A stretch of 64,000 bases of DNA from Lamellibrachia columna (lineage: Eukaryota; Annelida; Polychaeta; Sabellida; Siboglinidae). Below the pieces are notes generated by a model, which saw only the letters and a list, made by a program, of their open reading frames with translations, made no database searches and was not told the origin of the DNA. Location: NCBI GenBank assembly GCA_963662155.1, contig OY759261.1:66589681-66653680 (forward strand), written 5' to 3'. The number at the start of each line of letters is the position of its first letter. The first letter of the stretch is position 1. A program made the translations under genes and the position numbers. This document shows, piece by piece, positions 11,000 through 23,080 of the stretch.

Positions 11000-13270
11000 G
11001 GTTGTATTATGCCCATATATATGCAAGAACATGTACTAACAGCTAGTTGGAATGAGATACATACTCAAATAAAATGTTTTTCTAAATAAAAAACTAATAT
11101 ACTAAATGTATTGTTTTATGATTTATTACTATCTTCCTCTACATTTCAGGTATGAATTGTTTCAGACAGTACACTTTAATTTATTTATGGTACTTTGGGT
11201 AGTAAGCCATCATTGTTCAACATCCTACTGTTTGCCACCTTGAATCAAACAAATTAATCTAGTCAATCCTACTAGCGAGCCAATTACTGTGCAGCCCTGT
11301 ATGTTAATCTTCTTTGTAAGCTGGATTTATTTGCAGTATTCTGCAGTGTAATACTGGAGCCAGAGTTGCCTTCAACTGACTGGGAGGATTATTTACATAT
11401 ATGAAGCATTTGTAATCTCCTGTCGATAAGCTCTTTGTTTAAAAACATGGTGCCTGTCCTGTCTATGTTAAAACTGTTGCAAAGTTGCATAATTTCATTA
11501 ACAATGGGAGCCTTGACAAAATGCAGTGAATAACTTGTTTAAATGATCGATGAATGCTAAGCGAGTATCACCTGCTTTTTTGTGACGTTAATGAAAAAAG
11601 CATTACAGGTAGCACCATACATGTGACATTTAAGAAACCTATCTGACACACATTTGTCATTGTATCAGTCACATGTGCTGATTTACAACCAATTAATTAT
11701 TAGATTTACTCTTGAGTGCTGAATAAGCGTCCCTATACGCGTATTTATTTGATGAAAATGCCACCCTATTCGCACCTTATTTGGCACTATACTATTATTA
11801 AATTTAGACAGTTGTGCCAGCCTATATTCTCCAATAATCATGCCAAGTTATGCAGGGTATAATTTTTAGGAGAGCAATCGCTCTCATTCCTTATTGATAG
11901 CGGTAATCAATCATCCATGGAGCGGTTTACAGCTCATGCTAAAATCACTCCCAACTGGTTAAGTTTTCATCCTTTCGAACGACAGTCGTGAATTTAGCGG
12001 GATCTCGTGCTTATGAGGATCCTAGATTTTGATCCTGAAGCATTAGACTGTTAGATTTCCATGATTAGATGAATTGGTCAGAATCCTTAATTCTCGGGAG
12101 CTCGACATGGTATATTATTAGTTAAGACGCCATTATCACAGCATTAACCGACCGTAAATGGCCGTCGTGCGCAACGTCTCAAACCGGTCGTAACCGGCTG
12201 GTCGGCAGTTTCCCCCGAAACGGGCTTGCGTATTCAATTCAATAAAACTTTAATGTCCATTTAAAAACGGAAAATTCTCCGGTCTGCGATCTGCGTAATT
12301 TTCTAGAGATGCCTTGGCTTCACATGAAGTAAAAATTGCTTCGGCGCTAAAAAAAGACAAATATGCTAGTTACTTTTTTGCACTGTACTATTATTTGACC
12401 AATTTGCCACCCTATACTGTTATTTGGCCTATACGTTTATTTGGCACCCGAGAGTAGCTGTAGTTCATACGTGGAGTAATCACTCCATCAAGTCACTGTT
12501 ATGTGCTGTTTATTATTGAATAAAGTAGGCCACCGTCCCACATTTTTGTCACCAAGTTGGCCTTTCTTGCTGACAGCAAGGGGTCATGTTTACCACTGAA
12601 GACTGAATGTGTTGCACCTGTTGTACAGGAGAAGTCACGTGTGACATCTTTGTCCTGTAAGGATGTCGAATGGTCATGGGTGCTCGTGTTATCTAATAGT
12701 ATTGCTGTTTCTTCTATATGCTGAGGGTTAACTAGTTCCAAGGTTAAAACAATATTTTGTTGTACACACATTTGTTGATGCTGTCTTAAACAAGTTGCAG
12801 GACATTATCAGTCCTACAAAGTTCTTTCTCACATTACACTTTCAGTCTTGCAGAGTTCTTTCTCACATTACACTATCAGTCTTGAAAAAAAAAATTGGCT
12901 TTCCTTCTCACAAATATATTAAACTGTACTTGATTCCATATGTCAACCACACCCTGATAATTTTTTGTTTCTTTCAAGGTTCACCTGTCAAACTTAGCTG
13001 ACACTTGTCGCATAAGTACAAGGAAATTAAATAATTCTGACAACAGTTTAATCAGATTTTCCCACTCATCTCCAAAAGGGGTGCATTGTAAATTTGTAAT
13101 GATGGACATGTGGATGTAATATTACAACAGGCAATAATATTGAAAATGGTGAAATATCAACATGAACTTGCTCTTATGTTTAATGCTAGCGGCCAAATGT
13201 TAATCACTGTTGACATTTGTATTGGGAGCACAGCAGATAGCACAATGTCAGGAAGACCTTCGATCACTAT
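11000..13270. other. No gene seen
   Basis: AT-rich sequence with only short, unsupported ORFs on both strands. No coherent protein motif, strong splice-site pair or tandem array was recognised. Confidence 0.4.
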
Positions 13271-13272
13271 TG

Positions 13273-13470
13273 GTAATATTAGGGCCACTAGTGCACTGTC
13301 CAGTCAGGCCTCTCCAAACACTAACACAGAGCTGGTGTAATATTAGGGGCACTAGTGCACTGTGCAGTCAGACCTCTCCAAACACTAACATAGAGCTGGT
13401 GTAATATTAGGGGCACTAGTGCACTGTGCAGTCAGACCTCTCCAAACACTAACACAGAGCTGGTGTAATA
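13273..13470. repeat. 64-bp tandem repeat, 3 copies
   Basis: The word ACTAGTGCACTG recurs at 13287, 13351 and 13415 (period 64). Units include CCTCTCCAAACACTAAC and AGCTGGTGTAATAT and differ by only a few bases. Confidence 0.9.
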
Positions 13471-13996
13471 TAAGGAATTATCAAGGATTCATTAGTTTCA
13501 CAGCATGAAATATGAATCACCTTGCCTGCATGGAATGATAAATCCCGCCAGGGCATGAGCACTGTGTCCAGGGTATGTGATAATTACAATAACCACTGTA
13601 CATTAGTTAAAAACCTCATTAACTTGGTTATATTAGTTCCTTAGAAGACAGCTTATACTGTACTGGTACATTGCCAGATATGTGTTTTGTACGACTTGTT
13701 ATTTATCACATGTTGTGCTTAAGTGCCACACAAGTGACATTCATAAAAAGGATCAATATTTAGAGGCTGGGTGAAGGGCTTAGGGTCTAGTCAGAATCTG
13801 TGTACCTACTATAATAAATTGTCGTTGGATTAAATAATTTTTTATTGCAGACGTAAATGATAATTGAAGATGTGAAGGGGTGTTTAATGAGCACTTGAAG
13901 TCTGTACTGTGAGCAGGCTCTCGACACAGGCTGTGGGGATATGTAGCCAGAGTTGTGTAAACTTTACTGCAACTGGAGCATTTGTAAACACTTGTC

Positions 13997-16179
13997 CTTA
14001 GACCAGAGGGATGTGCATAAACCCAGTGGGGATGATGCACAATGTTATACATTCTATGTTTGTATTTACAATGTTATAACCTTAGACCAGAGGGATGTAC
14101 ATAAACCCAGTGGGGATGATACACAATGTTATACATTCTATGTTTGTATTTACAATGTTATAACCTTAGACCAGAGGGATGTACATAAACCCAGTGGGGA
14201 TGATACACAATGTTATACATTCTATGTTTGTATTTACAATGTTATAACCTTAGACCAGAGGGATGTACATAAACCCAGTGGGGATGATACACAATGTTAT
14301 ACATTCTATGTTTGTATTTACAATGTTATAACCTTAGACCAGAGGGATGTACATAAACCCAGTGGGGGTGATACACAATGTTATACATTCTATGTTTGTA
14401 TTTACAATGTTATAACCTTAGACCAGAGGGATGTGCATAAACCCAGTGGGGATGATACACAATGTTATACATTCTATGTTTGTATTTACAATGTTATAAC
14501 CTTAGACCAGAGGGATGTACATAAACCCAGTGGGGATGATACACAATGTTATACATTCTATGTTTGTATTTACAATGTTATAACCTTAGACCAGAGGGAT
14601 GTGCATAAACCCAGTGGGGATGATACACAATGTTATACATTCTATGTTTGTATTTACAATGTTATAACCTTAGACCAGAGGGATGTGCATAAACCCAGTG
14701 GGGATGATACACAATGTTATACATTCTATGTTTGTATTTACAATGTTATAACCTTAGACCAGAGGGATGTGCATAAACCCAGTGGGGGTGATACACAATG
14801 TTATACATTCTATGTTTGTATTTACAATGTTATAACCTTAGACCAGAGGGATGTGCATAAACCCAGTGGGGGTGATACACAATGTTATACATTCTATGTT
14901 TGTATTTACAATGTTATAACCTTAGACCAGAGGGATGTGCATAAACCCAGTGGGGGTGATACACAATGTTATACATTCTATGTTTGTATTTACAATGTTA
15001 TAACCTTAGACCAGAGGGATGTGCATAAACCCAGTGGGGGTGATACACAATGTTATACATTCTATGTTTGTATTTACAATGTTATAACCTTAGACCAGAG
15101 GGATGTACATAAACCCAGTGGGGGTGATACACAATGTTATACATTCTATGTTTGTATTTACAATGTTATAACCTTAGACCAGAGGGATGTGCATAAACCC
15201 AGTGGGGGTGATACACAATGTTATACATTCTATGTTTGTATTTACAATGTTATAACCTTAGACCAGAGGGATGTACATAAACCCAGTGGGGGTGATACAC
15301 AATGTTATACATTCTATGTTTGTATTTACAATGTTATAACCTTAGACCAGAGGGATGTGCATAAACCCAGTGGGGGTGATACACAATGTTATACATTCTA
15401 TGTTTGTATTTACAATGTTATAACCTTAGACCAGAGGGATGTACATAAACCCAGTGGGGATGATGCACAATGTTATACATTCTATGTTTGTATTTACAAT
15501 GTTATAACCTTAGACCAGAGGGATGTACATAAACCCAGTGGGGATGATGCACAATGTTATACATTCTATGTTTGTATTTACAATGTTATAACCTTAGACC
15601 AGAGGGATGTACATAAACCCAGTGGGGGTGATACACAATGTTATACATTCTATGTTTGTATTTACAATGTTATAACCTTAGACCAGAGGGATGTACATAA
15701 ACCCAGTGGGGGTGATACACAATGTTATACATTCTATGTTTGTATTTACAATGTTATAACCTTAGACCAGAGGGATGTACATAAACCCAGTGGGGGTGAT
15801 ACACAATGTTATACATTCTATGTTTGTATTTACAATGTTATAACCTTAGACCAGAGGGATGTACATAAACCCAGTGGGGGTGATACACAATGTTATACAT
15901 TCTATGTTTGTATTTACAATGTTATAACCTTAGACCAGAGGGATGTACATAAACCCAGTGGGGGTGATACACAATGTTATACATTCTATGTTTGTATTTA
16001 CAATGTTATAACCTTAGACCAGAGGGATGTACATAAACCCAGTGGGGGTGATACACAATGTTATACATTCTATGTTTGTATTTACAATGTTATAACCTTA
16101 GACCAGAGGGATGTACATAAACCCAGTGGGGGTGATACACAATGTTATACATTCTATGTTTGTATTTACAATGTTATAG
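13997..16179 (+). repeat. 84-bp minisatellite, 26 copies
   Basis: GACCAGAGGGATGT recurs every 84 bp from 14001 to 16101 (25 intervals, 26 units). Copies differ at a few recurrent sites (GTACAT/GTGCAT, GGGGATGAT/GGGGGTGAT, GATACA/GATGCA), giving runs of like variants. Because 84 is divisible by 3 and one frame lacks stops, the whole array is an open frame of about 750 codons with a 28-residue repeat (start LDQRDVHKPSG). There is no independent sign that it is translated: the variants are neutral-looking transitions and it stops 359 bp before the INSIG exon acceptor. Confidence 0.95.
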
Positions 16180-16586
16180 CACAATTGAGTCTACATTGGT
16201 TGGTCCCTTGGTAATCTTTATGTCTGTTGTGACAGGTGCTTACCTATTAAATCCTATTTTGTAACTGTCACTTTGTAAATGTAGATTAAATCAAATGGAG
16301 GCGATGATATAAAATTATACCCCAAGCACAGTTTGTATCTAGTTAAAATGAAGCCTTTCTCTTATAAAGGTAATTTGCCAGATATTTTATCCCTAATCTT
16401 TGCCAAAAACTGTTATTTCCTAAGATTAGTTGTTTTGTAGAAGAGATAGAGAAAACTGAAAAATAATCTTATATTACATTGTGTTTCCATAATCTTGAAA
16501 TATGTCTATAAGTATTAACATCTGCTGTTTTCTTTCAGATCTTACAAGTGTTGCTGATACAACAAGTCATCTGGCCACGATCAAGG

Positions 16587-19500
16587 ATGGGTCAAAGTAC
16601 GTGTAGTCTCTTTTTGAGGGGCTGTCTTCTCTTCTCGGTTGGCGTATTCTTTGCCCTCGTGCTCAACCTCCTGCAAGTTCAACGCAAGGTCACTCTCTTT
16701 AACCCTGATGTCCTTGACAGTCTCTTCTCGTCGGCGTGGTGGGTGCCGCCCAGCTGTGGAACAGCTGCAGGTAATGATTGTGTAACATTTGTTAGAAAGT
16801 TGATCTTTAACTTCTAAGTTTTTATAATAAAAAATTATAATGTTGATTTAACATTGACCATTTTATTTAATGTTGTAATTGGTTCATTAGTAAATGTGTA
16901 AGGTATTTCAACAACTTTTGTAATAACCGTCATGTTTCTTTAATTTCTCTGTATACTAGGTAAATGAATCCTTCGTTTTGAAATAAAGTGAAACCAGTCA
17001 GAGCTGTAAACGTTTTATATCATGTCAGAACTGTAGACATTTTATTTCATGACAGTTCTTATTGAATTCATTCTGTCTGCCTGGGTGTGCATGCGTGATG
17101 TAACTATTGGAGCCCAGGTATCTGTGCATGCGTCTGCCAATAAATCCCTCCTCCACCTAGGTGTGATTGTTGCCCCCCACACCCAGGTAATCACGAGAAT
17201 GTGTTGTTCCAGCCATCATCGGCCTCCTCTACCCGTTTTTTGACCACAAGCTGGGTGAGCCCCACAAGTACAAGCGAGAGTGGTCAAGTGTGATGCGGTG
17301 CATCGCTGTCTTCGTGGGCATCAACCACGCCAGTGCCGTATCCTTGGTTTCCATGCTCTATGTGATGATGTTTGTTTGTGTAGCAAAGATGTTAGATTGT
17401 ATAGCGACCATGCAAACAAAGGATTTCTGATTTGTATAATTTGAAGTTTACCACGTCTATGTACACGTGTAAAAAATTATTGTCTAGAGAGAAAACTTTG
17501 CACATTTAACTGTGATTAAATTGTTCTACCACACTTACATAACTAATGGTAACTTCTTATGCATGCAACAAATTATCGCTCATTTCTATGTGATCAAGCC
17601 TCATGGCATGATATCTTGTTGGATTCCAATTGTGTATTCAGTCTGAGAAATTTGTTTGCCTTTCTACCATGCACAATATGCATCTGAAGTTTAAAAAAAT
17701 AAAATGTGAAGAGAACAATGTGTATTAAATACACAACATATTATGGTAGCCGAGATGATACACATGTCAGTTTTAAGAATTTTCAGGATCTAAATGTGTA
17801 GATTAGTGGATATGTTCCTTGACTGACACTACAGAAAATAGACTTCGCCAACAACATGCAGCTGTCATTGACCCTAGCTGCTCTGTCCATTGGCCTCTGG
17901 TGGTTGTTTGACCGGTCAAGAAGTGGCTTTGGCCTCGGTGTGGGCATTGCCGTGCTAGCGACGTTTGTCACACAGCTTCTGGTGTACAATGGAGTGTACA
18001 GGTAGGGGTCATTTTCCTGAACTCTATTAGCAGTCTTCATTGTTTGTGTACCTTCATCAACAGGGGTCATTGTCCTGAACTCTACTAGCAGTCTTCATTG
18101 TTTGTGTACCTTCATCAACAGGGGTCATTGTCCTGAACTCTACTAGCAGTCTTCATTGTTTGTGTACCTTCATCAACAGGGGTCATTGTCCTGAACTCTA
18201 CTAGCAGTCTTCATTGTTTGTGTACCTTCATCAACAGGGGTCATTGTCCTGAACTCTACTAGCAGTCTTCATTGTTTGTGTACCTTCATCAACAGGAGTC
18301 ATTGTCCTGAACTCTACTAGCAGTCTTCATTGTTTGTGTACCTTCATCAACAGGGGTCATTGTCCTGAACTCTACTAGCAGTCTTCATTGTTTGTGTACC
18401 TTCATCAACAGGGGTCATTGTCCTGAACTCTACTAGCAGTCTTCATTGTTTGTGTACCTTCATCAACAGGGGTCATTGTCCTGAACTCTACTAGCAGTCT
18501 TCATTGTTTGTGTACCTTCATCAACAGGGGTCATTGTCCTGAACTCTACTAGCAGTCTTCATTGTTTGTGTACCTTCATCAACAGGGGTCATTGTCCTGA
18601 ACTCTACTAGCAGTCTTCATTGTTTGTGTACCTTCATCAACAGGGGTCATTGGTTTGTTGGTCAGCAGGAGATGTGGATTCAGACTGATGAGTTCATTGG
18701 GAACTTTTAAAATGGGTAAACATGTATTTGTTCTGTTGTTTGTTTGCCACCTGGTGGCGAGAACCCGCCAACCCTGATCTTCTTTGGCTCAAAGAATTAC
18801 CTGTTTTTTTCTGGTCTAGGCAATAGTCCAAACATTCAGACTACAAAATGTTACACTTCAAACTTCCATTTGTCTCTCCCTGTGTTTCTCTAAATAATTG
18901 TAAGTATTTAGCCATATGGCATTGACTCATAAACCTGGGGTATCAGCCGGCGCATGCCTGCCACTGGTGTGACCTCACTGGGGTAGATACCCCAAATTAG
19001 TTGAATCAAGCATGAGTCATGTCTACAAACCTGGGGGTCCTTTCAATAGCAGATAACAAGCTACTTATGATCAGCGCTCATTCGGGCAAACAATTTTCTA
19101 AAACAGTAGATATTTTTTACTAGTAGATTGCCATACAAAACTACAAGTTCCAGATTGCAAGTGGACAAGGAAGCTATTGGCTTATCGAGAGTCCAACAAT
19201 TTTATCATCTATGTATAGCCTGCCCTTATCAGATGTGTCAATTCTATTTTTAGACATATTCACACTACTAGCATTAGCAATAATTTGACAGTTTGTTGCA
19301 TTCATTTATCACCCTCTGTGAGAAAGAGTACTTTCTCATGTCCAACCTACACTGCTCCTTAACTAATGCTGCTATGTGTCCTCTGGTTCTACTGCCTTCT
19401 TTAAGTTTGAAGAACACATTCCTATCAATATCCTCATAGCCATTCACTATTTTAAACGCTTCTATTTGGTCTCCTCTTAGTCTCCTGTTCTCTAGTGTTG

Positions 19501-22500
19501 TTAAACCACATTCTAATAAGAGGCTTTCATAACTAAAGGTCTCTCAATTCTGGAATCATTTTAATTGCTCTTCGTTGTATTCTTTCTAGCTTGTTTATGT
19601 CCTTCATATGACACGGCTTCCATGTTTGAATACAATATTCCAAATGCAGTCTAACTATTGCTTTGTACAGGGATACAATTAGCTGTTTCTCCTTATGTTT
19701 GATAATCCTCATAATTAGCCCTAGAATTGGATTACCTTTTGAAGCAGTAATCCCACATTGCTCTGAAACTTTCATGTCACCATTAATGTTACTCCTAAGT
19801 TCTTTTGTGGTTCTACCTAGTACAGCATCCCCCATTATATATTCTTCGTCCATGGTTCCATGTCCTGTGTGTATGCATTTACATTTCCAAAAATTTAATA
19901 GCATTTGTCATTTTCTGACCATTTAACCAATTTATCTAGATCATCCTGTAAACTTTGTTTATCTGCATCATATGTAAACTTTCTGAATACTTGCAAATTT
20001 GTCATGATTATCAGAGCTGGTACAAATGTTTAAATTTAATAATAGTATAGAGCCAAATAAGGTGCTTATAGGATGGCATTTTTTATCAAATAAATATGCA
20101 GCACTCAAGAGTAAAGAGGGGTGGTTAAGGTGTTGGACTTTAAATTCAAGGGTTGTGAGTTCAAGACCCACACTGGTCACGGTTCATTTTCAAAGCTTAG
20201 GCAATTTCGTTTACCCTACTTTGCCTCAGTCTACTCAGTTGTAAATGAGTACAAACACTGTTTGGAAGGTACCTGCGATGGACTAGTGTCCCGTCCAGGA
20301 GAGTCAGTATAACTGCACTCTAAGTTGCTTCGCACTATAGAAACCAGGTTTAAGCACTGGCCATATAAGCCTTCATGGCTTCCTAAGGTGTAATGCCTGG
20401 GGGATGACTTTACCTTTACCTACTCAAGAGTAACCTGTCAGTGCTAACTCAGCATCTACTATATCTTTATTTGCCCTTGACTCTGATACCTATTACTTGA
20501 GGGTCATGCTCCTGGTATTTAAGCATACACATTTTAAGTTTATTTTCCTTAATAACAGGTGAACATTTCTTTGGATGTGTATTTGTATTCCTTTGAGTTT
20601 TCTCTGTGAGTTCCCCCTGCACGTCTAGTAACCAGGTGATTTAACAGGCAGACACACTACAGTCGAACCTCGTTATAACGCGGTGTTCTCATGTACGCGA
20701 GGCGCATTACGTGTTCTCATATCTGCCACCAGGGAGCTACTAAACAACAGTGATCGCCACCCGCTGCAACATGCCCAAGAACGCTGTTGAAGCCCTGTGT
20801 GCTTGCAGCACTGTTTTATACGCCAATATACAGTTTATGGAACTTACAAGTAAACTAGTATCAACATGTGTTATGTTTAAATGTCACACCCTGTTAACTT
20901 TGAACTGAATAAAACACATGTACATATACCGTTATGGAGTAGATCTACTACGATGATGATGTACTGGACCAATAGCCCTATGAATAAAAAATAATAACCT
21001 GGATATGAGCAGCCGAAAACGTATATGAACTGATAAAACACAGAAAACGGCAATAGGTAGAATTAATATTTGTTTCACTTCGTCTTTCAACCGATCTCGA
21101 CCAAAGCATAAATTTATTACGCACCACTTAACATTGATTTATCGTTTCATATGCGGATGAAGTACATTTGTCTTGTGGGACGTGGTGGCTCAGTGGTTAG
21201 AGTATAGCATTCAAGTCCACCTGCTGCCATTTTGAAACTTCATTCACCCTCCATTTAGTGTCTCATCTTTGGCAAGAGACTAAGCGCTGTTCGCCCCTTC
21301 TACCGGGTGTCTATCCCAGAGGAAGTAAGAGATCCCACACGGGGTAAATGCGTACCTTGTTGTGGAATTCATGTCTCGACCACTTCAGAGTCACTGCAGA
21401 AGAATCCATGACTCAGCTTAGTTAATTCCGCATGACTCGATAAATTGCTTTGATGTATTATGTCATTTTTATAATTGAGACAGAAATGTTGATTGATTGG
21501 ATTCGTCTGTGTAATTTATTCCTATGTTGGAGGACTATAGTTGAAACATGTCCTTGCAGATACACGGAGCCGGACTTCCTCTACGTGCGATCTTGGCTGC
21601 CATGTATATTCTTCTCTGGCGGCGTCACCATGGGCAACATAGGCAGACAACTAGCCATGGTGAGTAGGGGGGTAATTCTAATACTGGGTAGTATTTTTAC
21701 TGCACTGGCACAGACAGACAGGTATTTATGTAATGAGGAATGTTCCCATTCCAGTCATGTTGTATAATAAAAAAATTTCATGATTATGGGGACGAATCTT
21801 TCAGCTGTGCTGTGCGTTAGATTTGTAATGAGGTCATTGTAGATGAATGAATGCTAGTACAACACCCTGACGTACAGTCGCAGGCCCGATTTTGGTTCAG
21901 TTGAAATTGCTTAATTTGAATTAATTTCAATGTAACTGTAATTGAAAAAATAGAATGATGTAATTGTGAAATGAGCTTTTTTGATGCTGTGTGATTGTAA
22001 TTGGTAGCACAAGGCATGGATTAACCCTACGAGTGACCAGTGATAAATGTCCATGGTGTACACACGTTGGAGTTATTCGTAAGGGTGTTTTCTAAAAAAT
22101 CATAACATCGCTAATAATTATCGGATTGAGGTATCCTTTTGTTGCTAAAAAGACTTGTTATTATAATAAAATGATAAAAATCTTATCATGGGGATATTAC
22201 TATTTGAATTTCATAAAAAAAGAAAGCACACATTTTTATTTTCACCCTGTACCAGATAATTACAGAGTGACTGTTTGTCCCTATGTCCAGTGGGGGAAAT
22301 GTAGCCATACATATTGGCTACAAATTAAAACAAAAATATAATATTTACCTCAAAAAAGCCTGCAACATTGTCCTAACTGTCTGAATTAGTATAATAACAT
22401 GATTCACTAATATTATCATTCAATTTGCTGAAATATTGACGAGGCCATCGGAGAAAGAGCACATGAAATTTTTATTGAATCATAGTCGCATGTGGCACCA

Positions 22501-23080
22501 TCTGGTGATTATGGTCAAACTATTTAAAAACATAAAAAAATTAATTATAGCTTTGCAGCAGTCTTCTCCGGAGAATTCTCAAATTAAAACTAATTGAAGC
22601 AATTTACCACAAGTACAAAACATGCAATAATTGATAGCTGGTGCATTCACATAGCAACACAGAAAATATGTCTTCAAGAACATTTAAGGGTACTTTTTTT
22701 GAGTTCACAAAGTCAAATTCAAGAACATACGGGGATCTGTGTGAACCCTGATTGCAATTTACCCTTTATGAAGAACCTGAATTTATATTTTTAAGTGCTG
22801 TCATTGTAAATGACCTTCGATGAAGTACTGTAATTGATGCTCTATAATTGGTCATTGTATTGATCATTGTAATTGATCATCGTAATTGTACTGAGCCCTA
22901 GTGTAGACTGACCAATAGCCAAGTGGTCAAGGTCGTTCCACAGACATTGGAATATGTTTATATATTTAACAACTGTAAAAGTATTTTCTATGCATTTTGA
23001 TAGGTCTAAGCAGATTTATTTACAATTGCATTCCTCCATTGCAGTACGATTACATCGACCAAAAAGAACACAAAGAGTGA
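16587..23080 (+). CDS. INSIG: Insulin-induced gene protein (INSIG) orthologue, 5 coding exons
   Basis: INSIG proteins are ER membrane sterol sensors that retain SCAP/SREBP and promote sterol-driven degradation of HMG-CoA reductase. Coding exons read 16587-16770, 17213-17337, 17835-18001, 21560-21659 and 23045-23080, with phases 1, 0, 2 and 0 all matching; the total is 612 nt (203 codons plus stop), close to human INSIG2 (225). Blocks in order: [80 protein letters not shown] (residue D129 is the conserved Asp implicated in SCAP binding), [16 protein letters not shown] and GNIGRQLAM, ending in a short polar tail [11 protein letters not shown]. Hydrophobic segments fit six membrane spans. The frame stays open upstream of ATG 16587 to an acceptor at 16538, so an earlier start in an unseen 5' exon is possible. 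Intron 2 is U12-type; intron 3 holds a 58-bp array starting at the donor. Confidence 0.95.
17338..17834 (+). other. INSIG: U12-type (minor spliceosome) intron, INSIG intron 2
   Basis: The donor is GTATCCTTG at 17338-17346, matching the U12 5' splice site. TTCCTTGAC at 17815-17823 is an exact match to the U12 branch-site consensus, with the branch A 12 nt before the terminal CAG. It is a GT-AG subtype, and the flanking exons join in phase 0 to restore the conserved HASAKID segment. Confidence 0.85.
18002..18650 (+). repeat. 58-bp tandem repeat, 11 copies, starting at INSIG exon 3 donor
   Basis: GGGGTCATT recurs every 58 bp from 18005 to 18643 (11 intervals). The first unit begins with the intron's own GTAGGGG donor; later copies have CAACAGGGGTC instead and lack a GT donor at that point. 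Copies are almost identical except for the first and one GGAGTC variant at 18295. Confidence 0.95.
19141..19990 (-). mobile_element. CR1-like LINE 3' fragment (RT C-terminus and tail)
   Basis: Minus-strand reading passes through [32 protein letters not shown], then [20 protein letters not shown], then [20 protein letters not shown], then (near 19530-19300) [20 protein letters not shown] and the [16 protein letters not shown] end. This is the RT thumb and C-terminal part of a non-LTR retrotransposon ORF2. Frames change several times, so it is dead. It lies in INSIG intron 4, antisense to the gene. Confidence 0.85.
20115..20421 (+). mobile_element. tRNA-derived SINE with perfect 12-bp target-site duplication
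   Basis: It is flanked by ACTCAAGAGTAA at 20103-20114 and 20422-20433. The head has a pol III A-box-like GTGGTTAAGGTGTTGG and a B-box-like GTGAGTTCAAGACCC, then a conserved body (CAGTCTACTCAGTTGTAAATG, CCCGTCCAGGAG) and a tail of ACTTTACCTTTACC. The clean duplication and intact boxes suggest a recent insertion in INSIG intron 4. Confidence 0.9.
21179..21425 (+). mobile_element. tRNA-derived SINE, second type, degenerate
   Basis: A GTGGTGGCTCAGTGGTTAGAG A-box-type head at 21182-21202 is followed by a body with TTCATTCACCCTCC and TACCGGGTGTCTATCCCAGA. The B box is poorly preserved. In INSIG intron 4. Confidence 0.65.

Noticed and set aside
13953..16214. A 753-codon repeat protein upstream of INSIG
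   Set aside because: Whole frame comes from the 84-bp array; the flanking non-repeat codons are few and the variants look neutral.
13273..18650. Possible CRISPR array or direct-repeat immune locus
   Set aside because: Units are contiguous without unique spacers, in a clearly eukaryotic split-gene setting.
20115..20190. Functional tRNA gene
   Set aside because: The A and B boxes belong to a SINE head; a full cloverleaf with acceptor stem cannot be formed and the element has target duplications.
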